DNA from: Scleroderma bovista
Taxonomy: Eukaryota; Basidiomycota; Agaricomycetes; Boletales; Sclerodermataceae
Assembly (NCBI GenBank): GCA_037178675.1
Contig: JAYMGJ010000121.1
Coordinates: forward strand, 60,778 to 124,777
Length of the DNA stretch: 64,000 bases
Reading direction: 5' to 3'
Shown: positions 25,837-38,540 of the stretch, piece after piece
Position numbering within the stretch: the first letter of the stretch is position 1
How the letters are laid out: every line of letters begins with the position of its first letter
Program-made: the position numbers and the translations under genes
The notes under the pieces: generated by a model
Databases searched by the model: none
What the model was told of the DNA's origin: nothing
Seen by the model: only the letters and a program-made list of their open reading frames with translations

Positions 25837-26128
25837 TCATGCGATGGCCATCTTAGATGCTACGGTTCGTTCGCTCTCCAGTTTCGCCTTGTTCCTCTCG
25901 AAGGCCTGCTGCCTGCAGTCTTCGAGCTTATTGCAATTGTGGTGTTCTGGGAGGCGGTGCTAAAGGGTTTGGAGGGTAAGAACAGGTCATACCACTACTC
26001 TTTAAGGGTGAAACACTTACTGCGCCGCAGAACTCTGCACGACAGTGAGGACAGTGTCCGACGATGCGGAGGACTGCTGAGTTGCAGCGTGCTTCAGCTT
26101 GGAGTTGGCAACGTTTCTTAGCAGCCAT
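25837..26128 (-). CDS. Small AN1-type zinc-finger protein (76 residues)
   Basis: Two exons, 26021-26128 and 25837-25959, joined in phase 0 through a GTAAGT...TTTAG intron. The AN1 zinc ligands follow the family order, spread over both exons: CNSAVLRIVGHCPHC, then EFCGA across the splice, then HRLPEHHNC. A Lys/Glu/Arg-rich helix (FERNKAKLESERT) ends the protein. AN1 domains usually bind ubiquitin-pathway or stress factors, for example Cuz1 and Tmc1 with Cdc48 and the proteasome in yeast. Here the finger makes up most of the protein, with no UBA-like or A20 partner domain. Both the splice join and the motif are clear; the function is inferred. Confidence 0.85.
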
Positions 26129-28165
26129 GATATGTGTCTCCGGTGATGTCAGCTGGATCAGGGTGAGTCATGACCATCACATCACATGCGAGACATGAAA
26201 AGCTCACTGAGTTAGCAACGGGGGGAGGTGCAGTGGAGGTGAGGAAAGCGGGGGGGCAGGAGGAACACAGAGGCGAGATGTGCTTATAAGGTCTGCGGCG
26301 ACGCGTCAGCAAAGGGCTTTTGCTGTGCACTGCCACTTTCCATTTATAAATGGCAGATATGCGTTGTCGGATCGGAGCACACCTACTCCTCCCCATCCCA
26401 AGGATCAAATGTTGCATACATTCCTGATAGGAACATTTCGGAACCACCTTCAACGCGAAGGCACAACCAAGTAAAGACCTCTGTGGTTAGGTTCTCCCGC
26501 ATGCGGTCAGGTATCCGGCCAATGCAGTAGACGACCATAAAATGTGGCGGTGCTTCATTTTGAAGTTTTTCTGCAGGCGTCTACCCGGTATTTCATACAG
26601 GCCCGTTGTTCGTCTCAAACTCGAGTCCGGGTCTCCGTCCTGCGACGTCTAGTGGTAAAAATTTCGCACGTCTGACAAAGTGCTTGACTATTTGAACTCA
26701 CACGACGGCCTCTTCCCATCTCGGAGTGCACAAGGCTGCACGAACGATCATCCTGTGGTCAACATTGCATCGCCAATTCCTTGACGAAAACATGCCTTTT
26801 CCGTACAGCAGCGTTCACCTACTACCTATTTGTCTAACACTCAAATTTCAAAGCCGCCACTACTGCAGTCGGATAGGTATTTACTAACGAACAATCTATT
26901 TTTGCACAGGAAATCTCAATGGGCATTGGCAGTTCGTGGTAGTCTCCCTAGTAAGCCAGAGTTCGTGGTAGCCTGTGGGTAACCTAACAGGCACATCAAC
27001 AAGTGCAATTTGCCGCCACCCCCTTCGCCCCACAGCTATTCCGCTTGGCAGACTGCCACGTACCATCTTACGATAAGGGCGGTGACGGGCGGCGTGCTCA
27101 GCGGTCACATTGTCTAGAGGAAGTTCGTCCCGGTGTGCCCGGTTCCGGCATTTTTTAAGAGATCAGGCTGAACGGTAGTCCTTATACGATTTAACGTGCG
27201 TATGTGGATCCTTTTAAAGTATGTAAGTACTTTGGCTATTCGGCCGTTGATCAGGTCGAGCAGGTACTTTGGCGTGCGTTTCTCTTGATGCTGCATAACA
27301 CTGACACGATGTATTCTTGGTGATTCCATTATCGCTGCCGGCGTGGAAGGGAGTTTCACGAACACCACCTTGGCTTGTGCTTGTGACATTGTGAGGACTT
27401 TATGACGATGACGATCCCCGCTGCCAATTGGAACAACGAAGAGTAATAATGATTTGCGACATAGGGCGCATATTGAACCCACAGAAGAACTTATCACCAG
27501 ACGGACCTAACGGAACTCCGTCATCTCCTGAACTCAGTCACACCTTCGTTTAAGGTGGAAACTGTTGTCACGGGTGATGGAAAAGTTAGTGTTTTGCGCT
27601 TTCTGGGACGTTGGTTCAGAAGTGCGCAGGACGCAGGAGTGTTTTTGATTTTCCATTTGCTGACTGCTGGTCCAATGGATGGGAACGCGTTCCTCCAGCC
27701 TATCGAAAGTCGGTGATAACGCTGATGAGCGCATGATTAATCGTCGCAAAGGAATGGGAATGTGATTCATTGCACCCCAATGAAAATACTTCATTTATTT
27801 CGTGGTCACCATAACAATGTATATTGAAGTTCTTCTGAACGAGTCACAGCGACTATACTCGGTATGCAATTGTGTGGCGTGGTCCTGCCATTGAGTCTTT
27901 CTGTGGAATAGACCGTATATTTTTCCTCTTACAGGTATGGTCTAGCCTTCCTGCGGAATCCAAACTTAGGGCCATCCAGGCAGTCTTGTACTGTTCTTAA
28001 ATTCGTGAACCGAATGGCACGTAGTCTGAGCCAATATTATAAGCACTGTTCGGGAGAAATCCAAGTCCTCATTAACCAGGGAGTGCGGTCATTTCCGTAG
28101 ACATTCTAGAAGCAGACACTGGAACCGAGTGTGATGGATCAGTACGATATGAATCCCATCACGAA
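26129..28165. other. 2 kb intergenic stretch
   Basis: Contains the promoter of the AN1 gene and the 3' flank of the methyltransferase. A 91-codon minus frame starting at ATG 27389 (MSQAQAKVVFVKLPSTP) and ending at 27114 is the best candidate for a small gene, but I recognise no family and no introns. Another frame at 27534-27794 has no support. No repeats or mobile-element ends were seen. Confidence 0.45.
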
Positions 28166-29191
28166 TCACTGTCGCCCGATGCCTTTCCAGATCTCTACTC
28201 CATCCCAGTCTGCAGCTTGCCACTGGATTCCTGCTCGCTCAAGTGCTTTCCCGAGTTTTCTTGCAGGCACTCTAGTGAGCGGGATGGGTGAGCGGGCCAG
28301 TGCGGCGCTGATCAGTTCAGGGTCCCGTCGCTCCAAAGCGAGTAGCACGAGTGGGTATTTCTGAGGCACAGCAGACGTCGGATCGCGTCCCTGTAGACAC
28401 AGCGCCTTCAAAGTAGAAAAGAAGGGGTCGATGAGAGACGCGTCGTATAGTGTGTCGCTGGAGACAATGAGGTCGAAGGGTGGATGGAGTATACCCTCGT
28501 CCTCGTCGGGAACCACCCTAGATGCCTGACTCGATCGAGCACGGGATGCGATGTGCGATGGATTGTGCCAATTCCATGCATCGCTGGGGACGTGCCAGTC
28601 GAGCACGCGCACCTGGACGGAACCGGCATTGCTGACCGGCATATGGCGTAAATTAGCAGCAATATTACGTCTAAGGATGGAATCGCAGACGTGGTCTGTG
28701 TCGGTGGCGAGAACGTCGTAACCTAGAGAGGATAGTGCGAGACTGGATTGGGTGCCACCGAGAAGTTTGATCAACGTGGTGTGTGCATTGGCATGTGTAA
28801 TCAGACGATGGGGTCAAATGACGCAGGTGTCGTAGCATCAAAAGAACGGACATAATGGGGGACACGTACCGGGAACCAGGAGTGTGTGAGTTCATCGCGG
28901 CAGGGAAGGGTATATAGTTAGGCTGTCATACGGACGAGGGCGATGGAGCACGCACGCGGTGAGACCGACCCCGCTGCCTAGCTCCACGGCTTTCGGATGT
29001 CCTTGGCTGCCTGGACGTCTGGCGTTGAGCGCGGAGGCAGCATATACGGAGAGGAGCTGTGCGCCGAGCCAGAGGGCTGTACCGTTGCTTGTACCATCGG
29101 AGGACTGGGCCAGGAGGAAGGTACAGCCGTTGAAGGGGTAAGTGAGGGTGGGAAGATGCTTGGTCTGGTGGGCTGGAAGGGGTTGGTGCAT
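28166..29191 (-). CDS. Protein lysine methyltransferase-like (Methyltransf_16 family)
   Basis: Two exons. The first runs from MHQPLPAHQ through LPTLTYPFNG, GTALWLGAQLLSVYAA and SAM motif I (AVELGSGVGLTA). A GTGCGT...CAATCCAG intron (phase 2) joins LALSSLGYDVLATDTDHVCD, where TD is the acidic ribose-binding position. The post-II motif is FDLIVSSDTLYD, then YPLVLLALERRDPELI. This is the family-16 seven-strand fold that includes the METTL21/EFM protein lysine methyltransferases, which act on elongation factors and chaperones. The substrate cannot be told from sequence. It ends VEIWKGIGRQ. The start was chosen at the Met nearest the conserved region; the frame is open upstream to 29371. It diverges from the RhoGEF gene. 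Confidence 0.82.
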
Positions 29192-29422
29192 GGAGTTCGA
29201 CGGAGATGGAGTTGGCAGTGGCTGGTGCGCACGGACGATGTAGTGACTGAGTTCAGCACGAGGAATACGAAAGACGGGTGATAAGAGGAGTCGCAAACGG
29301 TTTGTCTTCGTCGTCCGTGCCAGCGAGCGTGCCGTGTGTCGGCGCTTGTATTTCTCAGTACACAACCTCATATTCCACTAATTCTCTCTTCGTCGTCTCT
29401 ACCACACCACGGCCTGGAGGCC
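29192..29422. promoter_or_regulatory. Shared divergent promoter, methyltransferase and RhoGEF
   Basis: Only about 230 bases separate the two divergent start codons, so both promoters must lie here. Pyrimidine-rich plus-strand sequence just before the RhoGEF ATG (about 29370-29410) is typical of a fungal transcription start region. No TATA box was recognised. Confidence 0.5.
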
Positions 29423-32400
29423 ATGAAAGCCTTCCTCAACAGATTCAACCGAGGCCTCTCGAAAGACAAGGACAAGGAAAAAGACAGAGAAAAGGACAGG
29501 GACTCGTTATTCGTCCGCGACCGCAGCGACACCACCACCCTCAACTCGTCAAACTCACACTCCCCGAACGCCACCCCGCCCACCCGCGAGAAGAAAGAGC
29601 TTGCGCAGCTGCCCCGTTTGCCAGACTGGCCTCCCTCTAACAGTCGTCCCGGGAGCCAGGATCGGCACTCGTCTTACACTCCCAGTCTCACTCCCCCGAG
29701 TCAGATCCAACGCTCCACCAGCGCTGGCACGACCGGGACCAGTGCAGGGACCCCGTCCTCGACGGCGTCCACCAAGCCCCTCCCGGATTTATCTACCCGC
29801 CCCCTCCCTCCAATCGAGGAACCTAATGACGCAGACAATGATAGCGGCGTCGGTCTGCCCGTGTCATCCCCCGTGCCCAACCCTGCAGACCCGGCCATCA
29901 AAGCCAGTGCACTCAAAGCAACAAACAGTTCCGTAAGCACCTCTGCAACTAGCACCGACACCCACAAGAAAGTCGCCTTCCTCTCCCCCCCACAAACTCC
30001 CTCGGGGCTCTCGTCAACACTGCCCCTTCCAGAGGTCATCACCCCCGCACATTCCGGATCGTCTCAACATCCCCCTGCAAAAACGTCCCTCTCCCGTTTT
30101 CAGGCAACACATGGCAAGGAAACGCGTGGATCAACTTCTACTGCCGCATCAACCTCACGTTCTGACAGTGCTGTCAAATCTACCACGACCACGACCACGA
30201 CCACGGCCGTCAGCTCCACCATCGTCGTTCCATACACCAGTGCGACAACCCCCACCGCAGCGCCGAGCATCAAAGCCACGTCGACTCGCACAGCCATATC
30301 CCCATACCCCGTTTCTGTGCGTTCCACAACGCCGTATTCGCAAATGTCTAACTCTAGCACACGAATCCTCGCGGTCGCCTCGTGGAGCGAAGGCGCCGAG
30401 GATGATCTTGTGAGCAACCTCGGTCCTCGTGAACGAACGAGGCAGGAAGTCCTCTGGGAGATAGTAGCCAGTGAAGAGCGGTACGTTCCTTGTCTCTCGG
30501 GATCGCCGCCCATTCATGCATACCCTTCACCATCAGATATGTGGGCGACCTGCAGAAAATGAAGGAAACCTTCATCGACCAGCTTCTGCATCCGTTTGCA
30601 TCCCCACCGCCCACATCGCCGGCACCCTGTGATTACGACGACTACTCAATTGCACCCTCCCGGATGGAGACACAGGATTCCATGGATGTACTTCCACCCA
30701 TTGCTGCCCGATTCATGTCACCCACGGGTTTCCGCGGCGAGGGTCCTTCGGCTCAGACGGCCGAAACTAAGTCCCTAGCGACAACGACACCTAATATCGA
30801 CGGAGAGTCTGTTGACACAGACGACGAAGAGGCCCACGGGCAAAGCAACCCTGCCAAAAATGCGGCGAAGCACAGCCATCCCCGCTCGCCATATCGTATA
30901 GGTTCCGTCACTACTGGCAGGAATGGTAAACCTAAGGAGTCCGTCCCATTCCCCTCCCGCTCCCACGTGTCTATACCCGTTGGTCAGCGCGAACGCATCA
31001 ACCACGCTGCCATGTCAACACATTCACTCAGCAAGCAGTCCGTGGCGGAACTTGACCGTGACAGGGAGGGTGGGAGAGATAGGGACAGGGAAAGGAAGGA
31101 CAGCTCAAAGACCACGCCGACAACGCACACGTCGCGTGTTCTGCGCAAGTTCAGGAGTTCACCGCCGCAAGCTCAGCAGACTGCTGTTCCGCCCCACCTT
31201 CTGCCCGAAGATTTACGTATATGTCTAGAGGTTATCGAAAGCGGTGTTCTGGAGGGACATATGAAGCTCAGTGAAGGATTGAGGAAACGATACGACGAGC
31301 AGTATCCCCTCGTCCGCTCCTTGGCGGATGTATTCGTATCAAACGTAAGTGTACTGGCATTCTTACTCCGACCAATCATTGACCTTGTTTGCACCAAGTC
31401 CCACATATTCCAAGGCTATGCAACCTATGTCCTTCACCTCGAGCGTGCCCTCGAACAAGTCGACAATGCACTCTCAACCGCCAGCGCCGCTAAAAAGCCC
31501 AAAAATCAAGACTCAGCGGACTGGCTAAAGGTTTGCAAGAGCTTACAACGAGTAGAAGAACTCTCCTGTGACAAGGGCGAGACTGGACTTGCCATCACGC
31601 TCTCGAAGCCATTCCAGCGCTTGCTCAAATACCCCCTTCTCTTCCAAAACCTCCTTTTCCACACCGACCCAAGTACCTTTGAGTATGAGAGCACACTGCA
31701 GATGGTGGCAGAGGTGGAGACGATCGTGAGGAGTATTGAGGACGAGAAAATTCAGAAGGAGGATCGAGACAAGACGAGAGACGTGTTCGCACGAATCGAA
31801 GGGCTGGACAAAGTCAAGCAACTAGCAACACCCAAGCCTTCTCGACTCCTCGTAGAGGAAAGGCAACTGATTGCCGCTGGCCGGGATGGCTCATCAAGTT
31901 CGCCCCAGGGATCGAGTCCACCGCCTGCGATTGCAAATAGGAACATCAGAGGCAAGTCATCACTCCGCCGCTTGAGTGACGTGCTTGGGTCTGGTTCGGG
32001 TATCGGTGGCAAGAAGGATTTGTGGTTTGTGGTGTTCAACGACGTGGTATTGAAGTGTCAGCGCACGGGGACGACGTCACTGCCCATGGTCTCGTCCACC
32101 AATTCCCGGACAAACTCGCTACCAGACATGCAAGGCAGATCTAAATACGCCACCATGGGTCGGCGGAACTCGCACACCAAACCTCGTAACTTGTACAAGT
32201 TCATCAAGGTTCGCGTTCTTTCGGTTGTATGCTTGGTGCCCACTGACGCAGATATATAGATTGAAACATGGGCAATAGGAGATGTCATCCAGCCAAAAGA
32301 AGGTGTTGTTGCCATGGAAGAGTGAGCAGTCATTTCCCCACCCTAGCTGCACGCCCTTACCCATTCCCGTAGCGTTGTCCGTTCTAAGACAGAAGCTCAT

Positions 32401-33006
32401 TCTTCGAACAAGCCGAGGATTGTGCCCCTCCCCGAAGATGAAGACGACGACGCCAACGATTCCGACGACTCTGACAAGAAGAGCAAAATGAGTTTTTCTT
32501 ACTGGGGCGCTGATAAAATCACGCTCCAGAAACCAGTCTTGAAGCCCAAGCAACCCGGTGTCGGCGGGTCAACGCGGCGAATATCCCCTGGTGGGACATC
32601 GTACGGCCGAGAATCATCGGCCAATGCCAAGTTTGGCACACGGCTAGTATCTGGCGACCAAATGTCACCTGCCATGCGTGCTGCCACCAGGAGAGCACCC
32701 ACTGTCACGAGTACCAGGACGCGTGTTAACCCTCCTGACGACTCGCATTCTGTCAAAGCCACTGTCACGCGTCCTGCGTGGGACACGAGCACTCGGTCGA
32801 ACCCTGCTAATAACCCTCCTAAGCGACAACGCCAGACCTCGCAAACGAGTGCATCGACTGCGCGGCCTCTCCTATCACCCACGACGAACAATGGGAACAG
32901 TAATATTAGCAACGGGAAACCCCAGCCCTCGCCTGTTGCATCAGAAGACTCTGGGCTGAACCTATACCGACAAATCACTGCGCAAGATCCGACCCTGAAC
33001 CAATAA
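29423..33006 (+). CDS. Rho guanine nucleotide exchange factor (DH domain)
   Basis: Predicted 1123 residues, five exons (introns 30481-30536, 31345-31398, 32209-32259, 32322-32372; all keep frame). It activates Rho-family GTPases by GDP release, usually controlling polarity and the cell wall. The first 340 residues are Ser/Thr/Pro-rich. The DH domain starts with helix 1 (RQEVLWEIVASEERYVGDLQ) but is interrupted by a low-complexity insert of about 220 residues. It resumes at LRICLEVIESGVLEGHM and includes the catalytic signature KPFQRLLKYPLLFQNLL. A PH-like domain follows (KKDLWFVVFNDVVLKCQR, broken by a Ser-rich loop). The C-terminus is Ser/Thr/Asn-rich and ends DPTLNQ. The start at MKAFLNRFNRG follows a CCATGA context. 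Which GTPase it serves is unknown. Confidence 0.9.
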
Positions 33007-33569
33007 TAGTGTGCTGGATGGTAGTTATTCCGTTGGCAATGTCTAGAACCTTGACACTACGCTTTTCTATACCGCTCTTTCCTCCCTGCGGCGTTTTTCC
33101 TTCTGACAGTCACTACCGCCGTCCTTTACTTACATCCAAAATTTCCGTTCTCAATTGCATTCATGACCGACACGCTCTTTCATTCGTTTGACTCATCCAT
33201 CACCCTGTCTCGACCACTACTTACAACCGCGTTCCCTTACATCCCCAGTCAGTTGGCACTCCCCATTGTTTGATGAAGTTACCCTATCGCACTCTCGTTG
33301 TTCTTGACTCCGCACTTGCCATTGGCTCGCATTTCCATCTATTACTTTGTTTATGACATTCTCTATTTGCGGAAATACCCACTGACAAGGACGTAGTATT
33401 CCTCTTTCCATACCACCACCCCACAATCGCACACCACCCTCTAATCTAATATAGCACATTGATTTTCGGATCGAAAGAACACGAATGACATAAAGAGCAA
33501 CGGTACACTATGTACATATAAGAGTACAGAGGTAATGGCGGTCCGTCATTTGCATGATATTACAGCAGC
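33007..33569. other. Convergent 3' region, RhoGEF and asparagine synthetase
   Basis: Both flanking genes end here. Pyrimidine-rich plus-strand sequence at 33060-33200 is consistent with 3' UTR. No gene is supported. Confidence 0.5.
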
Positions 33570-35892
33570 TCACTCGGTCTCACTGTACGCGGCGTTGTGG
33601 ATGCTGACACTTCGTCCGCTGGGGTCTGACGCACAACCCCAGTCACCTCGCGGTATCCACCTGTTTGAGCAAGGTGAGTCGATCGCATGTACAATTCTAT
33701 ACCCCAAACCTCACGCACCTTACAGCAGTCTTGGCAGCAGCTTCTGATGGGAAATGATCTAATAATAGAAGGTTGCGGTCAGCGACGAGTACCTCCGAAA
33801 GTTGATTAGACGCACTCTCAAATATTTCCCGGATCCAATAGGCTTCTTTCGTGTCTGGCGTGTCAACTGGGTAACGTTCCGCTCTCTGTGCGAATGCTTC
33901 GTCCGAGACTGTGGCAGCCGCACAATCTTTCATTCTGTTGTGGTGAATCGAGGGTGAGAATCCCAAGGGAAATACTGCCAGATCCATGGACTTACCCATC
34001 AATCCAAGAGTAGCCCACACCATCAGAGAACTGCTCCTTCTGGCGCCACAAAATGGAGTCGGGAAGGTAAGGCTGTTGAGGAACCTGTCAGATCGAGTCG
34101 CGTTGTTAAAGACAAGATCTCGTCGGCCTACCTTGCCATCTGGCGCGCAATCAAATGCCTTCCGTAAGATGTACTAATGAACCGATATCAGCGATCACGC
34201 AGGGTAAGGAAACGAGCGCCCATAACAATACCTTCTCCATCTTCGGACGACCATCCTCATCGAATTGCTGCGACGACCCCTTGGAGAACATCTTGTCCTT
34301 TGCATCGACTTTCAAAGCAACTTCGAGGAATGCTTTGTCGAGGAAAGGCACACGAGCTTCCAGGCCCCATGCCATCGTGGACCTCAAGTATGGTTCGTCA
34401 GTCGATCTAATCATGAGAGATGAGACCACTCACTTATTGGCACGCAAGCAATCGGCAGTGTGGAGGTTCTTGACGCGGCGAATGCATTCTTGGTGGAAGG
34501 ATTTGCTGTCAGGCGCAGCGTGGAAATAGAGGTATCCTGAGCCACATGTGAGATAAGCCGAGAATGATAACGAGAAACGTCATACCTCCCAATATCTCGT
34601 CACTACCCTCCCCGCTAAGCACCATCTTTACACCCATCGCCCTTATCTTTCGGCTGAGCAAGTACATCGGCGTACTTGCGCGAACAGTCGTCACATCATA
34701 GGTCTCGAGGTGGTATATCACTTCCGGAACCGCATCTATGCCCTCTTGAACAGTGAAGACGAACTCGTGATGGGTAGTTCCTAAAAACGCGGCGGCTTTC
34801 CTTGCGGCAATAAGGTCGGGCGAGCCTTCCAGCCCAATTGAGAACGAATGGAGCTGCAGATGCCCTGATTGTTATTAAATAGGATGACGTCAAGATCAAT
34901 AGAACGAAGGATGTACTAAGCTCCGACTTACCCCTATCAGAGCTTGCACCATTCTCTGTCGGACCATTTGCTCCATTCTGACGTATTGCCGACTGGGTTT
35001 CGGCAAGTTTCTTGGCCTCCCGAGTAGCAATGGAAGCGATCAAGCTGCTATCTAACCCTCCACTGAGGAGAACACCGTATGGAACCTCGGCCATGAGTCG
35101 TTTCCTGACGGACGCTTCGAGCGTTTCCCGGAGAAGTTTGAAGTCCACCGGTGACGACGCGATGCGGCCGTTCTCTTGGTCGCCTGACCACCACGAGGGT
35201 TGGAAGTACTGGGTGGTGGATGTATCGCGGCTGTCGTAGACATGACCGGGAGGGAATGAAATGATTTCATCACACTCGTCGGCGATGGCCTTGAGCTCTG
35301 AGGAGAAGTAGGTCGTGCCTGGCCTCTTGGAGTTCCAGCCCTGGTAGAGGGTGGTAACACCGATGGGATCGCGGGCAGCAATGATACGGGTGGGGGTCAC
35401 AGACTCGTCAAGAAGGACGAAAGAGAATATGCCATCGAGCTGGTTGCAGAGGTCTTTGCCGTGTTTTTGATACTAAAAACGCGTCGTCAAGAACCACCCT
35501 TGAGAGCAGAAAAGTGAACATACGAGGGGCAAAATGACCTCGCAGTCAGAGCGAGTCTTGAACTTGAAATCTGAACCATACGCGGAGCGAATAGCGCGGT
35601 GGTTGTAGATCTCGCCGTTCACAGCAAGGATGAGTTTGCCGTCGTCGCTGACCAGAGGCTGAGCTCCCGAGTCTGATGAGGCACCGTCAGGGTCAATGAT
35701 TATGTGGACGCGAACAAGTCACACACCGACGCCGACGATGGCCAGACGTTCATGGCAAAGAATGGCGTCCTTTCCAGCATAGTATCCGGACCAGTCAGGA
35801 CCACGATGCCGGATGCGCTTGGAGAGCGCGACAAAGTGAGCGCGATCAGCGAGGGGGTTCGCGATGCCGTGTACAGCGAGGATTCCACACAT
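33570..35892 (-). CDS. Asparagine synthetase (glutamine-hydrolysing)
   Basis: Makes asparagine from aspartate, ATP and glutamine. The N-terminal glutaminase has the catalytic Cys directly after Met (MCGILAVHG), then [30 protein letters not shown] and [10 protein letters not shown]. The synthetase domain has [15 protein letters not shown], the PP-loop [50 protein letters not shown] and [19 protein letters not shown]. The last exon, after a GTGCGT...AACAG intron, gives [18 protein letters not shown] and ends YSETE at 33570-33572. At least nine exons. All active-site motifs are present and the length fits a standard AsnB-type enzyme. Confidence 0.95.
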
Positions 35893-36578
35893 GGTGTTGT
35901 ACCGTTGAGGGGGACTGAGGACGGATTTTTACCGAGCCATTTTATTAGCAGATGGAGAGTGACTCGCGCTAGTTCCCATTTAGATAAGATAACAAGACAG
36001 CATCTGGGCGATCTGCACCGATGCCCTTCCGACCACGGCCGATTGGCTCATGGACCACTATTAGCATCCCAATGCTCATGCACCAGACGAAGGAACATTG
36101 CTGTAGTGCCCTGGAACGTTCACATCTCTCTCATGACGCAAGGGCTGCGCCATCTTATGACATTTGCAGACCATGTCTTTTGTGGCCTGCAGTAGACCTC
36201 CTGACTTCATACAGACGCCAGGGATCCGGCCGGTAGTTGACTTGTAATCGAAGCGTTCGGCTGACGACTTGGGCGACTGGTGTACCACCTTTTCGTCCCC
36301 ATATAACCGTTCGTAGAGTAGCTCGAACTTTGAATGCATCCGCGACGGTACGTACCCACCAGGGCTGCAGTAGCTAGTTCGACAGGGGTTCGTTCCTCTA
36401 GTCTGTGCATTATTGAATTCACTAACACGTCAATCAGTGTGAGGTGAGAATTAATACAGCCTGTCATTGCAATTTGCGGCTAACAAAGTACTACTTCCAG
36501 GGGTGGAGCAGTGGCGCAGAATGAGAAACAAAGTCTACAAGATTATTCCTACACGATCCTTACATGGCTGACAGCAAC
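35893..36578. other. Promoter of asparagine synthetase and 3' region of aldo/keto reductase
   Basis: Two minus frames (36076-36339 and 36207-36467) overlap in different frames and show no motif or intron pattern, so no gene is called. Confidence 0.5.
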
Positions 36579-38194
36579 TCAAGCCCAGAGGTCTGGGGTG
36601 TCAGAGCCGTACCTGCTCCCCTCAACTTCAAGGGACTGCACGACCTTATTGATCTCTTCAACTTCCTCCTGAGTGAGCTCGACGTCTCCACCTCCGCAGT
36701 TTTCGACGGTACGTTTGGCGTGCCTGGCCGTTACATAATTGAGTGGGGTATTCGGGTGGAACGAACAAAATCACGCACGATGAGCCGGGTAAAGGAATGA
36801 CATGAGGACCCAGCGCAGAGACCCAAGCGATGCTGAGTTGGGCAGGGGTCACGTTCTTCTTCCGCGCTATTTCACTTAGGGCGTCGACGATGGCGAAATT
36901 ATGCCTCATCGCCTGAGGAAACCGGATACGTCAGTAAGCGGGCCGGTAGGAGGGATTTAACTCACGTCTGCTTGGAAACGAGGCAGACGCCTCCGAAAGT
37001 CGCCCTCTGCAAGATCTTCATCAGAATTACTGGCCAGCATCCGAAAGACATCACTTACCAGGAATATCTTCAGGTCGTTTGATCTGCCCAGTTAAGAACC
37101 CTCTGCCAAGGGGACTAGACGGGCGCAGGTACTAATCAGTACAGCAAAGGCAGGTGAATCGCTTGAATAATCTTACGAGTAACCAGCAACTGCAATACCC
37201 AGCTCCTTTGCGGTTGCAATCACTGAACAGAAGGTCAAGCTATCGTTCGATGAAATACAACCCTGCGTACCGTTCTTCGTCTCCTCTTCGTACGACCATG
37301 GACTGATCTCAATTTCGACAACGCTTATGGGGTGGATCTGTAAACCAATCAAAACAAACTCTATGGCCCACCATAAAGAGGGACCTAATACAGCATTCCC
37401 GCGGCGCAGGGTGGCGGCACTACACTCCGACATACCAATATGGTCAAGCTTCCCTTCATTCTTGAGTTCAATTAGGGCCCGAATTGACTCCTCAATAGAA
37501 ACATTGGAGTCCACTCGAGCGCTCTGGAAAAGGTCCAGATGCTTGGTGCCTCGAAGCTTCTCATTAATGTTTTCTACGCTCCTCCGTAGGTTTGATGGGC
37601 TGGACGCCGAATTCAGTAAAGCGTGCACTGTGTAAAGTCTATGCACGGCGCTCACGATCCATCTGGATTCCAATCATCTGGTTTGAGTCCACCCTGAAGA
37701 GAAGCCGGGCATCGGCATGATGGACATGGACAGCTTTCTGGGGGACAAACCTTGACAGACAAGAATGTCCTGTCAGCATACTCTGGGTACTTTTCAAAGA
37801 ACCGGGCAATCAATTCAAGGTTGGTAGTGCTTAGGTTGTGTCCATAGAATTCCCCTTGTGGGAAAAGGCTCAAAGATCATGCGGAGGGGGGGAGAAAGAC
37901 AGGAAGTATGTACCTCCATTGATAAACATTTTGACACCAGGTGGAAGGGCATCAATGCCTGCCTTGATGGCTTCAAAGCACTGTTCATCGGGAACGGGAT
38001 CCTTCTTCCAGCTGCGACAGACGTCTGCACAGATCGATGAAGAAGAAAAGACGCTACGCACGTCATCAACATCAAGCCATGCTGTAGAATGTGTCAGAAT
38101 AGGTTCAGTCCACAATGCAGTGGCCACATACAGCGACTTTACCAACGACGATGCCAGAGGCGGTTCCACCAAGACTGGTAGTAGCACGGGTCAT
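36579..38194 (-). CDS. Aldo/keto reductase, pyridoxal reductase-like
   Basis: NADPH-dependent oxidoreductase of the AKR family; the closest named relatives by pattern are fungal pyridoxal reductases such as S. pombe Plr1, which reduce pyridoxal in vitamin B6 salvage. Exons give [20 protein letters not shown], then [25 protein letters not shown] joined to [19 protein letters not shown] (catalytic Tyr), [69 protein letters not shown], then the cofactor segment HVIPLPGSS and the ending GSDTPDLWA. The stop is at 36579-36581. About nine short exons. The substrate is inferred from family resemblance. Confidence 0.87.
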
Positions 38195-38540
38195 TGCAAT
38201 ACGAATTTTAGAGTGAATCGATTTGTTGAGGATGTCGGATGTCCCATCGATCTGCGAGCTGATATAGCCATTCGAGATCACAACTGCCGAAAGGCGACGA
38301 CTGCACGGCAGATGGCAAAGGGCTAGACACTGGCTGAAAATCGGCGCTAATGTCGCTCATCACGGATGGCTTGCTCAGCCCACGACGAACGCTGTGCGGG
38401 TTGAGGCCGCGCGGGGTAGGGATGTGCACAGCGTCGAGTAGCACTTTGCTAATCAGTATTATGGAAAATACGCTAACGTTGCTGATGCGGGAACGACGCG
38501 CACGCGTCGCACTCATTTCGTCGACGCGTCCATCATTGCC
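38195..38540. promoter_or_regulatory. Divergent intergenic region, aldo/keto reductase and NSE1
   Basis: It holds the promoters of both divergent genes. Short frames on both strands lack support. Confidence 0.45.

Noticed and set aside
30100..30517. Long minus-strand frames inside the RhoGEF gene with Val/Arg-rich runs
   Set aside because: They are antisense shadows of the Thr/Ser-rich coding exon; composition mirrors the sense strand.
36076..36467. Two overlapping minus-strand frames between asparagine synthetase and aldo/keto reductase
   Set aside because: Different frames over the same DNA, without introns, motifs or repeat counterparts. I considered a mobile-element remnant but saw no terminal repeats.
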